Positions 40,588-52,189 of a stretch of 64,000 bases of DNA are shown here, piece after piece (position 1 is the first letter of the stretch; each line of letters opens with the position of its first letter). Origin of the DNA: Lyophyllum atratum (Eukaryota > Basidiomycota > Agaricomycetes > Agaricales > Lyophyllaceae); contig JACGCN010000027.1 of the NCBI GenBank assembly GCA_014905825.1, forward strand, positions 372,001-436,000. The letters are read 5' to 3'. The notes beneath the pieces are model-generated. The model was not told the DNA's origin, searched no databases, and saw only the letters and a program-made list of their open reading frames with translations. Both the position numbers and the translations under genes were made by a program.

Positions 40588-43500
40588 ATGGCGTTGGACT
40601 TGAACTCTAGGGATGAGGTTGTCCCGTCAGTCATGGCCCTACCGCTGTTCACGATTTTTTGCTGATCTTCTCTCCCTAACATAGACATCGAAAGCCTATA
40701 GGTGACACCGCATTGAAGTAAGTCATTTTAATTGGAAAGCTTGAGGTTTACCCCTGAACTTCTCTCTACAGCTTCGACAAACGTCACGGTAGACTTCAAC
40801 GTCTCGACGGCAACCTCTTCTATTCTCCCAATTGCTCTCGCACCATCTTGGCCCCCATTCCCCCTGACGAAGCTTACGGCCGGGACTACACTATTTTCCA
40901 TCGCACGGACGCACGGCCAGAACTCTATCATCAACCCCGCTGGTGGACACTGGCGTTTGGATGGATATCCTGCATACCCCTTTATCCCTCGTATACTGGC
41001 GGCCTATTTAAGCGCCTAGCTTATGTTCCGAGAACTCTCAACATGTATAACACGACGGATAACAAGGAGCTCGGCTACTCACTCCCAGATTCCGTGCAAG
41101 ACAGCTGGGCTCGTTTGGATAAGGAGTTGGCGGCCACAACGTCCATCATTGCCGCTCACTACAAGATAGGGCTAGTGCGACCATTCTCTCCCTGGGCGTT
41201 AGGGTATCTTAAAGAGTCGCCAAAACATGCCCAGGCTGTGGGTCGGGCTTTCCGGTCGCGTGATTGGTTTTCAATTTGGATGGGCTTAGCGTCGCACCTG
41301 ATAGCTACCGCTGAATCACGCACTAAACCGGGGGACATGGACTGGTCAGAGCTCCTTCGACGCGAAGGCTATGAACAGACGTGGATTGACGCCCTCAAGT
41401 CTTCGACGATTTGCGATTTCTCTGCGATGCAAGCCGGCACTATTATTGACTTGAGAAAACCCGACAACGACCGCCCAACCATACAGTGGTTCTGCGAGCA
41501 CAATATCCCAGTGTGGTACAAGTGGGGAGCATCAGAAGTCAACGACGAAAGACTGAAGGACTTTGCACCGCTGGATGAGCACCATCACAAGTTGGCGGCA
41601 TCTCAGGGACTCTGTGCGGCTGTGACAGCTACACCTCAGTGGCTGGAAGGATCTGGGTCTGGATATTCGTCCTATGCATCAAGGTCTGTTTGGTTACCTT
41701 CTTTCCGCTGCTAATATCGCTTGAATTGACTTTGTGAAAATCTGAAAACCCACAGTGACTCAACCGCCCTCACCACTGTATACCGTCAATCGTCGCCCCT
41801 CTTTGACTTCACCGGAGGAGTGGCCACGCCTCAGTGGATGGGTGAATCCCAGGTGGAGTCTGATATGAGGTATGGTCCAGCATACTTTTCTAACCATGTT
41901 TTCAAACTGACTTTTGTTACATTGCGTCTATAGAACTGAGGGTACCGTCGCTAACTCTAATGTCGCAACGCAGGCTGAACCGCCCAGAGCATACATCGTG
42001 TGGTTCGCTGCCCGCGAGGAACGCAATAAAGCCCGTCTTCTCAAGGAGACTCCCCAGGCCCGTCAAACTCGTCTCAATCGCGAACGCATTCCACCCAGAA
42101 CCAGTGCCAAAGTATTTGTATGGGAGCCTAGCCCGACGGAGCCGTCGACGTGGGTGCGCGTTCCGGTTCGTGTAGATGAGAGAGAGGAGACATTGGACGA
42201 CTATGGTGATGCTCGGTGCCGCTACAACTCCTTTAACAATGAGTGGGACTGCTGTGAGGAATTTGGTCCACGCAAGCCTGAGGATGACATGGAGAGTAAC
42301 CCGGCAGATTTATTGGACGGACTTGATGACGATGAGCTTTCACTCGGGCTTCTACCCCGCCAAATTGCTTCAGTGGCACAGAGGGCACTTACTCCTCCTC
42401 CCAGACCGGCGCTCTCATCAGATGCGGAGCACTTCGACTACATACAATTCCACCATACTGCTCCCACCTTACCAGTGTCCTCAGCCGATGCCTGGCAACA
42501 GGAAGTCCTTGAGATCCTCTCCACCCATTATGGCTTCACCCCACCTCTTCCCATACCAACTACCATTCCTGCCCCGACCCGTGAAGTCGATCGGAAAAAG
42601 TTGATCCGCCATCTGGGTCTGAGATGGAGCGAATGCAAAGACCATATTTCCGTACGACCCATAGCAGGTCTGGCCAAGTCATACCTCGATGCCATGGTAT
42701 TGGGTACTCGCCCTTCAGATAATCTCTGTGACTTTAACACCCAAAGTCGCGTCTCCCTAGCTGGGTCTGGCCGCCTCCAATTCCTACGCATCGTCAAAGA
42801 AGCAAAGGAGAACGGTGTGGCGTTATATATGTTTGATTTTGGCAAGCATTCGAAGGCGGCTTGGAAGTTGACGCTAAGGACAGCGGCCGATGCTTTGATG
42901 GTCTGCCGATTAGATCAACACCTGGACGAATATGAGCTGGCTCGCTATCTGCTGACGCGCGGGATCCCATTTCATACGTTGCTTCCCTCTCCACTTGCCT
43001 TGCACGTCCCTCCAGAAGCACCACCCCCATGTGTGCTACCTGTGCGTCTGTCGGGTGCTGTCTTCTCCCAGAACGATTACAACGTGTATGTTACTCAACG
43101 TATGGCCATTCTGTCGCAACCACGCGCTCGTGCGGCTTTGCTCCGAGGTGGGTACATCTGGCGATTTTCTGTTGCGACCCTCAGCTTCGAGAGTGTCTTG
43201 AACGGGCCAAGAGGCTTGAATCCAACCCCAGGTGCCATGTTCATCGCTGAAGATCCCAAGACCAATCAAACGTTCATAGATGACAGTCTTACGGAGATCG
43301 AGTTGAACCTTCTTTCTGGTACCTATGTATGTCATACTGGTAAGTTTTCTTATGCCTATCCCCGAATTGACATCTGATACCCTGTAAGGGATTCACACCC
43401 AAACCTCACATCGCTCCTGGTGGCCTATGACGTTCACCTTCGAAGGGTCCGGGGAAGATTATTCTCGCTGGAATATTCACCGAGAGGATGCGTTCATTGC

Positions 43501-43669
43501 ACGCTTGGATGAAATCAAGAAAATGGGGCAATCCGAAGCATCGCGGGGTCCAATGACTGCGACTAAATGGCGAGACCTAATGCGCGGAAACAAGGATACT
43601 CGTCACCTCAAAGAGAATCTCGAGCGTTGGTCGGCCACATTTATCCAGGAACAATTACATCCATCATAG
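40588..43669 (+). CDS. Large hypothetical protein, cargo gene (~950 residues)
   Basis: Clear exons: about 40773-41683, 41756-41869, 41934-43339 and 43389-43669, with GT-AG introns; an ATG at 40588 and one or two short exons (RKPIGDTAL near 40690-40715) probably form the 5' end, but its splicing is uncertain. Notable stretches: DYTIFHRTDARPELYHQPRWW, WFCEHNIPVWYKWG, PPRAYIVWFAAREERNKARL, VFVWEPSPTEPSTWVRVPV, LYMFDFGKHSKAAWKLTLRT and, at the end, RSWWPMTFTFEGSGEDYSRW and RHLKENLERWSA. Trp-rich, acidic in the middle, no membrane segment and no recognised catalytic motif. The frame is intact over 3 kb, which suggests selection. The same type of protein occurs in other Agaricomycete repeat-rich loci, from memory; function unknown. 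Confidence 0.7.
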
Positions 43670-43797
43670 AACACGATCTACCATAGCTAATGTACATATG
43701 CATCTTGTCAAACACGAACAGAATTTCTCTACAAACTTGAAGGAGCTAACGAAAGAATTAACTGAATATGACAATACTAGCGCCCCCAGCCCTCTCA

Positions 43798-44368
43798 TCA
43801 CCTGCGAAAAGTCAACCGTCGCGGCATATAGAATCTCGGCCTCTGCATGATCACGCTGACAAATCTACAGATCGTAAGTCTCGCTGCCCACGTGTTGCGA
43901 TTGACGCGCTCACCTTCGGACAGCGAAGTCCGCAAGGGGGATATCTCGAGTCTGCATGTTGACAAAGTCGTGCATAATACCCTTTCTCATGACCACGATG
44001 TCCCCTTTCCACCCCATGCCTACTCCCCACCCTGCGATGATATCATTGACGGGCAAATACCGGTGATTTTTGACAAATACATGGAACTGCGTCTCTCGTT
44101 CCCCTTCGCGGACCACGACGATAGCATCGTGGATGTGGGGCTGTAGCTTTTGTCCGCCCATTATCAACGCGAGGTGAGGTCGCCGGGCCCTGTTATTCGC
44201 CTGCGTATGTATGACCTTGCTGACCGCCTGGGCCGAGTGTGCGGCATAGACTCTGCCCCTCAACTTCTTCGTGTCATCCTATTGCCGATGTCAAGATCAT
44301 GTTTGGAAGCAGACTACGAGCAAACTTACAGTTGTGGTGGCGAGGAAAGGAGTAAGAGCAGACACCAT
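43798..44368 (-). CDS. Small hypothetical protein (156 residues), cargo gene
   Basis: Exons 44368-44330, 44278-43914 and 43864-43798, with GT-AG introns of 51 and 49 bp, join in frame: MVSALTPFLATTT, DDTKKLRGRVYAAHSAQAVS, HIHDAIVVVREGERETQFHV, VKNHRYLPVNDIIAG, WKGDIVVMRKGIMHDFVNMQ, RDIPLADFAVRRFVSVIMQR. The W(K/R)GDIVVMR...FVN...D...ADF pattern is that of a small unnamed family frequent in Agaricomycete genomes (from memory). No catalytic motif. It is convergent with the large gene and divergent from the coiled-coil gene, and shows no lesion. Confidence 0.7.
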
Positions 44369-44627
44369 GACTGGTCGTATATGTGGTGGTCCTTGGCGGA
44401 TATGAGAGGGGGAAGCGATGAGCGTTGAAGAGCGTCTTTGGGTCGGGTGAGCAGTTAATATAGGCTCTATTCCCTTTGACGATCATCGCCTTTGACTTCT
44501 CCCCTTTTGTCACTGACCTCGCCACTCGGACAATGGAGCGGACTTTCTACATATCAATATCCACCCTTTCATTACTTTTCCCCCAACCCAACTATCTACT
44601 CGTCACATTGCAATCTCAATATCAAGA

Positions 44628-47600
44628 ATGTTTTCCGTCTTTAAGGAACCCCAACCCGGTGACGTCGAGATGAATACGGTTCGTACATGTAGAGATATTT
44701 CAATGATCTAACTAATGGCTTATACAGCCAGATCCATCTCCTCCCGACGCAATGCAAGCTGCTGGTCCAAGTGACCTCGAAATGGCTTATACTTCTGAGG
44801 TGCGCTTTATTAGTTAGTCTGTTGTTTTATCACCAAGCTGATAGTACCCCCGAACCGCAGACCACTCAGCATTCCAGTGGAGGGCAACGTAACTCAATTC
44901 CGGGATCCTTTCCCGGCGATTCCATGTCAAACATACAATACCCCCCCGCTGCTCCACCTGGAGACTCCCCGGGAGATTCATCGATGTCAGCACCCAAGGC
45001 AAAAAGGCAAAGTGTTGCCTCAATTATAAGCAGGAATGAGGGAACTCGGAAGAAGGAAGCTGAAGTCCGCGCGAGGGTCTCGGCCAAGGCGTCTGCGATT
45101 CCAATTCCCACCATGGCTGCTAGGCCAGGCGCAAGTATCGGACGTCGCCTTCCCATGCCAGTTATCCCACCCGGGACAAAATTCGTAGTTGTACGTCATT
45201 ATACCCGGAAGTCACCCTCCCCGTACTGATATCATTCACATAGAACAAGCGGCTTCGTGATTCGGAAACAGATGATGAGTCGAGCTCATCCACTGTACGG
45301 TTCTATCTTCCCCCTTGATCTAAAACTTGAACTCATGCTTCTGCGAAGGGCGCTGAAAGGAGGAAGCTTAGATTTGTTGAGTTTGAGAAACCAGGGATGG
45401 GTGAATTGAAGGAGCAGGTAAGATACTCATCACGATTTTGCGCTACGCTCGCTCACCATGCCTTAGCTTGAACTCAGCACCCAGGCTCGACAAGAACTAG
45501 CGACGCAACTTGACACCGCTAAGAGCGTATGTATACCTTCTACCTAGCTCAACTTATACTGAACACCTTGAACAGTCGATCATGGACCTTCAAACTCGTT
45601 TAGAAACCCAGCAGAACGAACATACCCAAAGCGTCATCACACTACGTACTGAGCACGATGAAGCCATTGCCAGTCTAAAGACCGCACACCAGGAAGCCAT
45701 CACCACATCGGCGGAATGCAATCTACAGCAGACGACACAAGAAAGGGATGCATTGTTGAATCAGAAAGAGGAATGGGATCTTCAGCAACAGCAAAGTGCT
45801 GCGGAAATTGGCAACCTACACGATGAGCTGGCTGGGAGCGATACCATGGTTTCTGGACTACAAATGGACCTTGCGGAGTTGACGAGGCGGTATGAGAAAG
45901 CCTGTGCGTGCACGGCTCGTTTGGAGAACGAGTTAAACGACGCTCACGCCCAAGCGACTGAACACATCGCGGACGTCCAGGGCCAATTCCAGCGCCAAAA
46001 GGCCGCAATTCGAGAGGCTGACATGGTTATCCGGGTATTGTCCATCACGGCGCAGTTTTTGCAAGCTGCGCATGATCGTCAAGTGACAATGATGACTGTC
46101 GCAGAAGAGAACTGGCACAAACTCGTTAAATCTCATCGCGAAGAGGTCACAGCTATCACACGAGGTGGACAGGGAATCGAGACCCAGCGAGATGCTCTTC
46201 GCCAGCGCGTCAAGGATCTCGAGACCCAGCTTCAGGCCATCGCGAAGGATGAGCAGAGTCACAATCTCCAATCCCACCAAGCTCTGGAGAACGACCTCCG
46301 GGATGCCCGTGCGGAAGGAGACCGACTCCAAGGAGAACTCGAGGCCGTGAGGGGGGAGTGCGACCGGCTCGAGACTGATTTCAACAAAGTCAAGTCAGCC
46401 TCTACTTCGTTGGAAGAAAAGGTTAGGGTGGTGGAGGGCGAGCTCGAACAGGCGCGTCAGGAGGGTCGAGATCAGGAGGAAGGGCACCAATCCGGTTATC
46501 AGAGAGTGGTGCATGAGCGGGATGAGAATCTCCGATCCCTACAAGCTTGCAGGAAAGACCTCCGGGATGCCCGTTCGGCAGGAGACCGATTCCAAGGAGA
46601 ACTCGAGGCTGTGAGGGGGGAGCGCGACCGGCTCGAGACCGACTTCAATAAACTCAACGCAGCCTCTACTTCGTTGGAAGAAAAGGTTAGGGTGGTGGAG
46701 GGCGAGCTCGAACAGGCGCGTCAGGAGGGTCGAGATCAGGAGGAGGGGCATCAATCCGGTTATCAGAGAGTGGTGCATGAGCGGGATGAGAACCTCCGAT
46801 CCCTACAAGCTCGCGAGAACGACCTCCGGGAGGCCCGTTCGGCAGGAGACCGATTCCAAGGAGAACTCGAGGCTTTGAGGGGGGAGCGCGACCGGCTCGA
46901 GACCGACTTCAATAAACTCAAAGCAGCCTCTACTTCGTTGGAAGAAAAGGTTAGGGTGGTGGAGGGCGAGCTCGAACAGGCGCGTCAAGACGTTCGAGAT
47001 GAGGAGGAGGGGGACCAATCTGGTTATCAGAAAGTGATAGATGAGCGGGATGATAATCTCCGATCCCTACAAGCTCGCGAGAAGGACCTCCGGGAGGCCC
47101 GACGTGAAATCCGCGAGGTGAAGCACCAACTTGAAACCGCGAACGCAGACGGTAGCAAGGTTCAGCAAAAAAACGTTGATCTTGAGGAGCGGCTGGCCAC
47201 AGCTACGAGTGCGGCGACCTCGAACGAAAAGAGGCTTGCGGAAGCTTTGCAGCGGACAATCGAGCTCGGCACACAGAACTCGAGGCTTGACATGGATAGG
47301 CGGCATGCTGACCTACGCCACGAGGCGGCTCAGGTAAGTCTCTTACCTTTACATTTGAGGCAAAGCTTAAATTCTGCCACTCAGGCCGATTTGACCATAT
47401 CACTGTCGAACGAAGTTCGGAAAGTCGCGGTAAGCTCTGGTTTAATCGTTGCATGGCGTGATCTAAGACACACTCAGGTGCTGGAGCAGCAAGTCAGGAA
47501 GCTCAAAGACGCTATAGTGACCACGCGCGCACGGGACACCGAGTCGGATCATGTAGCCTTCCGGGGCAACGATGGCGACGACGAAATGGAAATTGATCAA

Positions 47601-49367
47601 CCTGAACTCTCAGCCAATGCTCGTAGCAAGCGACCAGATCGGCCTTCCGTTCAACAAGACGTAAGCTTCTTCTAAATTGTCGATTTGACTATGCGACTTA
47701 CAAAATAACAGACAACTGCCCCAGGGCGCTTCTTAACATCGTCACCATCCAAGGCGAATCAGCCATCATTCAAGAACAGGATAGTCAGGCCACAAACACG
47801 TAACTCCACCCCCGCTCCTAGCAACTACAATGGCCGCGAACGCTCGACCTCCAACTCTCCGTCTTGCCTGTTCGGCATTCCGGAGAATGACGAATTGCCA
47901 ACTCCACAGTCGAGACCCTACGCCAGTGCTCTATCTTCCACGTACGCAAACTCGTCGAAGTCCACATCAGCTGCCGGCCCCTCTAGACAGCCCGTCACCC
48001 CCGCGCCGAAGCCGTCAGCCTCAAGGGCGCAAGGCCTGCCTGTCTCTACGCCTAGGAGGGCTGGTCCTTCTACCCCTATTCCGCGTTACCAGCTGCAGAG
48101 AGACGATAGCCCGCCTGTCCCTGCACCAATGGGCCGAAGTGCTCCTGTTACTCCTCAATCCCGCGGTTTAGATGACGACGATCTTTTGTCTCGATGGGGC
48201 GACGACGACCTTTTGTCCAATGCTCCGGACGACGTTGGAGATGGTGATGACAATGAAGACGGCGGAGGCGGCGAACGCTCGGTCGGCGGAGTGACGCTCG
48301 ACGCAATTATGGTGGAGCTTCACAGATTGCAGGCCCAAATAAACGATACCCAGGAAAGGACGGGAGGCGCGCAAAAGGCATCTTCGAAACGTGATAACTA
48401 CCCTTGGAAGATTCCACAGAAGTCCAGAAGGCGCGATGAAGAGAGGAACAGGATGATGAAGATCGTTAGGGTTGAGCTCTGCAGCTTACTGAAGATAAAG
48501 ACGGACGACAACATTGTCGAGGTCATCGACGACGTTCTTGCCGAACCCGAAGACGTCGCAAACTATTGCGAGGGTGCACTTGACACCCCTCTAACCCTCG
48601 AACCCCTGCGACTCTTCTTCGAGCAACCACTCAACCCTTGGAATTCCGATCTCTCCCTGTTATTTGCAGATCACGTTCTCGACAAGTACCGCCGTCTCGA
48701 CAGAACCCAGGTCGCCGCACATTTCCTAGCCCGGATCGACGTACTCAGGAAGAAACTCTGCAAGTTCTGTGCGAAGCCCGGTGAAAGCGAAGACGAGGTA
48801 ATTGTACGTGTCCAGAGAGAGCATGCAATCACTCGTCGGGCGCACCGCAGGAGGACCCGCCACACGGAGGTATGTATACAATGTTATTCCTTTCATTGCT
48901 TATGCTAATAGGCGTTACAGCTCTTCAACGCCCGACTCGAAACCTGCCAGTCTGAGGATCGTGGCCAAACCCCAGCCTGGAAAATGTTGTACAGGATGAC
49001 ATACAGACTCGGCGTCGATGGGCAAAGCTCTGACGAGAGCGACGGCGGTGAATACCTCGTCAAGGACCAATACTGGCGAAACCCGGAAGTTTCACGCCTC
49101 CTCCGTTTTATTGACGAAAAGAGGATCGTAACGAATACTTTAGGAAATCGTCGTCCTGGAACTCAGCCCCGTGTCCGCCGACGTCTGCAAGTTCGCAGCT
49201 CCAGGGAGGTAACTCAAATTAGCCCCTGTCTACCCGTCAATCTTTACGATGCTACGTGGTACAATAGCCTTCAGGCCAACTTACGGGATAGGCTAGACGC
49301 GGCAGATGAAATTACCCTCCCTGAGCTACAGGTTCCCCGGGAGCGGTTGGGCGAGGCCAGAGTGTGA
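44628..49367 (+). CDS. Long coiled-coil protein with internal 88-residue repeats, cargo gene
   Basis: Begins MFSVFKEPQPGDVEMNT (44628-44678), then short exons 44728-44799, 44861-45190 and others to about 45420, a main exon about 45576-47334, and further exons to 49367. The N-terminus is Pro/Ser-rich (SFPGDSMS, PGDSPGDSSMS). Residues from ~45580 to 47330 form a continuous heptad-rich coiled coil containing three 88-residue repeats. Next comes a Ser/Pro-rich linker (PSRQPVTPAPKPSASRAQGL), an acidic patch (RGLDDDDLLSRWGDDDLLS), and a globular C-terminal part (NYPWKIPQKSRRRDEERNRM, EHAITRRAHRRRTRHTE, TPAWKMLYRMTYRLGVDGQS, RNPEVSRLLRFIDEKRIV). No catalytic motif. The frame is open through all repeats. 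Possibly a structural or DNA-associated factor; that is a guess. Confidence 0.65.
46293..47084 (+). repeat. Three in-frame 264-bp tandem repeats
   Basis: Units start at 46293, 46557 and 46821, each at GACCTCCGGGATGCCCGT or a one- to two-base variant, with a partial fourth start at 47085. Each encodes 88 residues (GELEAVRGERDRLETDFNKL, EEKVRVVEGELEQARQEGRD). Units 2 and 3 are nearly identical, so the expansion is recent. Confidence 0.95.
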
Positions 49368-49879
49368 AGAGGGATCATCTCCTATCGTTTCTTATACACC
49401 GTACATACATCGATGCAGCATGCATGTACGTAGCGCCACCCGCATGTTCCTTTTCGGGACCCACTATGTCTATGCAATTCTTAATTCACCGCTGCACGCT
49501 ATTTGTTGAGACTCAAAAAGCCAAGACATCATGATCTCTTAAGAAATTTGGTTGAATAAACGTCGACTGCTGAGTTTGCAGGGCTTCTTTGGACTTTCGG
49601 CATGGTGGGCCCAGGGCCGGTCGCGCAGGGCGACGCGCAGCAATTCATTGTGACTGATCCAATAACAAGGTATGCTTTTCTGTACACCCATTCCTTCAGA
49701 TTTCCTTCTTTAGGGACATGGCAAGCTGCATGCTGAGCTCAAACCTGGGCACGCGGCGGCCTGCCATGTTCGCATGGTCAATCTTCTTCGTTCGATCCTC
49801 TCTCTTACGAAAGCTTTTAGGCAGGTAATCCTGGACTCACAATCAACCGTCACGAATTTCATCCATTCATCAATGCTAT
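49368..49879. other. Non-coding interval inside the giant element
   Basis: No gene recognised. Confidence 0.4.
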
Positions 49880-50195
49880 AGTCATATAATGTCAAAGCCC
49901 ATTTGCTGAGTGGCTCACGCGAAGTCATCGTGTTTTCATGAAGCCCATTTGCTGAGTGGCTCACGTGAAGTCATCGTGTTTTCATGAAGCCTATTTGCCG
50001 AGTGGCTCACGCGAAGTCATCGTGTTTTCATGAACCCCCACCAATTTCGGATACACGCATGATTTTGATAAAGAAGACCGTCGGACCAAGTCGCACTCGA
50101 TTGACGCCTGAAGAAAGTCGAATCTACCTATGATGACTACTATTGCGGCCACCACACGCTTAACCCAGCATCGAAGAGTTTTTCTGATATCGTTG
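49880..50195. repeat. Right subterminal repeat region
   Basis: Three tandem 46-bp units start at 49897, 49943 and 49989 (GCCCATTTGCTGAGTGGCTC, then ACGCGAAGTCATCGTG), the inverse complement of the left subterminal units. The adjacent 50140-50195 (reverse: CTTCGATGCTGGGTTAAGCG) matches 28445-28500. The shared core is AAACACGATGACTTCG followed by GTGAGCCACTCAGC. Confidence 0.85.
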
Positions 50196-50274
50196 GTGTA
50201 AGCTCCGCTCCACATTCGAACTCATCTATCCCTGACCCAATGGACTCCTTCCGAACCATAGAAACCTGATCGTA

Positions 50275-50980
50275 AACACAAGACAGTTCGGCGGTCGTTC
50301 CCTTATTGGAATCGGTGTATGCCTAGCTTCATGCATCTCTCCCCTCTACATCCAAGAGCTCTTGCCCACCCGCCTACGCGGACGAACGGTCGTCCTGAAG
50401 TGAGTGTGAATCAGTCTATCATTGGATTTCGCCTCTTAACTGCGTCTAAAGTGTCGTCATGATCATCTTTGGACAAGTCATAGCCTACGGCATCGGCACG
50501 GCCTTGCGAACATCCACGGAGGGTGGGGGTCGATGGCAGGGCTTGGCGCTTATCCAGCAGGCATCCAATTCGCACTCCTGTTCTTCCTCCCTGAAAGCCG
50601 CGAGTTGTTTTTCAAATGTTCTCCAGCTTCGGAGAGCTAATTTTGGGTGTCTTTGCAGCGCGTATCCTCATTCGAAAAGGCAATATGACCCAGGCACATG
50701 CTATCATGGCTAAGATTTGCAAGTTTGCGAGACCGGAGGAGGTTCCTCTTGAGGTTGGTCCTCCATATTCACGGTCTTTCGAGTCTGACCAAGATGCTCC
50801 TCAGGCTAAAGTGCTTCATGCGGCTCTGCAAAGAAGTATCGAGATCACAAAAACAACAGTGCTCATCCAACACTCAAAGTCCGTCTCGAAGGTTAGTTCC
50901 CTTGTTTCCGCTGCCGCTGGCCCACATCTCATGAGTCTGCCCCTCTATTCGTGGCCTGGGCACCTCCCTCTATAAACCTC
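50275..50980 (+). pseudogene. MFS sugar/inositol transporter fragment
   Basis: Reads RQFGGRSLIGIGVCLASCIS, PLYIQELLPTRLRGRTVVLN, a spliceable intron (GTGAGTG...TCTAAAG, about 50400-50451), VVMIIFGQVIAYGIGTAL, then in another frame GLGAYPAGIQFALLFFLPES, and in a third RILIRKGNMTQAHAIMAKIC and LHAALQRSIEITKTT. This is the middle of an ITR-type sugar transporter (the PLYIQE and RGR motifs of the family). Both ends are missing and at least two frame changes are present. The intron is retained, so it is a DNA-level capture. Confidence 0.75.
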
Positions 50981-51152
50981 CTCACCAGCGCGATCTATCT
51001 CTCTCTCTCGTGGCCAAAATCACACCCGCCGCCGCATTCGGGTTCTACGCCGGCCTGTGGAGGAGGTGAAGATGTTGTTTGGGAATGGGTTCGGGATCAG
51101 AAAGAGTGAGCGGTTGAGCGGTCATGTGTTCACACTGTAACTTAAGAGATTC

Positions 51153-51750
51153 ATCTTGACACTACATGTTCATATAAAGTACTCGTAAAACTACAATAAC
51201 AGTATATCTGCGAATGATTCTATTAAAGTACTTACTTCCAAATACTAAGCTTTACCTGCAAAACCGACATCGCGTCGCAGAGTGAGTCGCGGAGCGTGCG
51301 CTCATCTCGCACTCATCGAGTCGATGAGCGACACGATGACTGTTTCTTATGATTTTTCCTGAGAAATACGTCAAGTATTTTCAAACGAATGTTTCCCGAG
51401 AAATACCTTTCGTGTTTCTAAAAGAGTTTCTCGAGAAAAACAAAAAGAAATGACAAAGAAAAAGTCGAAGAAAAATGACAACGGGATCTCGAGAAAAATG
51501 AATCAAAAGACATCAAGTTTTTCTTGAGAAATAGCCGAGAAATACTTGAGGTCTTTCTCAACTATTTCTCGGGAAGAAGGTCGGGAAATATGAAAGGTTC
51601 TTCTCGATAAATATTCTGGAAATACTTAATTGTTTTATTTAATATTTCTCAAGAGATATTTCAAATTATTCTCAAGAATTATCGATTATCAGTACTAAGA
51701 CAAGTTTCTAATGAATATTTCCCCAGAAAAATCACAACCCGCCACAAGTG
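51153..51750 (-). repeat. Right terminal inverted repeat of the giant element
   Basis: Reverse complement starts CACTTGTGGCGGGTTGTG. About five mismatches to the left copy over the first ~480 bp, then lower similarity to ATCTTGACACTACATG at 51153. Confidence 0.92.
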
Positions 51751-51753
51751 CTA

Positions 51754-52039
51754 CTATATATACTGTGCACAAGAAGGCTGAGTGCACTGGATAGATGGTA
51801 GCTAAGGAAACTGATCTGGTCAACAGGCAGTGTAGTAAGTCACCATCAAGATGGTGATGCAACCAACACAGCCTGCAACACAGGAATGCTGTACAGTAAC
51901 AACCATCAAGATGGTTGATGGGAGATAGGTTGGGAACAAGATTAGATAGCCCAGAGAGCGTTTCTAACACTCTCTCTGAACCAGCATATCTCCAAGTCAA
52001 GAAATAATAAGTAAATGAGAGGGAGATTAAACGAAAATG
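51754..52039 (-). mobile_element. Copia LTR part 2 and truncated Copia interior
   Basis: 51754-51969 completes the LTR begun at 25870 (ends TTTCTAACA). 51970-52039 matches the Copia interior at 61182-61251 (CTGAACCAGCATATCTCC, GAGGGAGATTAAACGAAAAT) and then stops abruptly. So the interrupted LTR belonged to a Copia element in minus orientation whose body is lost beyond 52039. Confidence 0.9.
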
Positions 52040-52189
52040 GAACTCTTGAACGAGTAGAGACCAGCACCGACAATAGTGTGGCCTTTACAAGCACCAAGAT
52101 GGTGCGTTTGCATACACCATCGTTATCTGATCAATTGCCTTTCTGCTCAGACACCACAGACTGAGATCAGGAACACGTGCCGGGTCGTG

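Larger units (their letters stand above)
26016..51750. mobile_element. Giant CACTA/Plavaka-like DNA transposon with cargo (25,735 bp)
   Basis: Bounded by ~600-bp inverted repeats that start CACTTGTGGCGGGTTGTG, about 99% alike over the first ~480 bp by eye. Flanked by a 3-bp duplication CTA (26013-26015 and 51751-51753). The flanks join to make a complete Copia LTR, present without insertion at 60820-61181, so the unit moved in as one piece. A CAC- start and a 3-bp duplication are the marks of CACTA (CMC/EnSpm) elements, and a Plavaka-type transposase gene lies inside. Internal layout: carbamoyl-phosphate synthase fragment, subterminal repeats, transposase, two RING genes, WD40 gene, four further genes, subterminal repeats in inverse orientation, and a sugar transporter fragment. 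Whether the ends belong to the same family as the transposase is inferred from position. Confidence 0.88.

Noticed and set aside
46539..47306. Minus-strand frames over the coiled-coil repeats
   Set aside because: Antisense shadows that repeat with the 264-bp unit.
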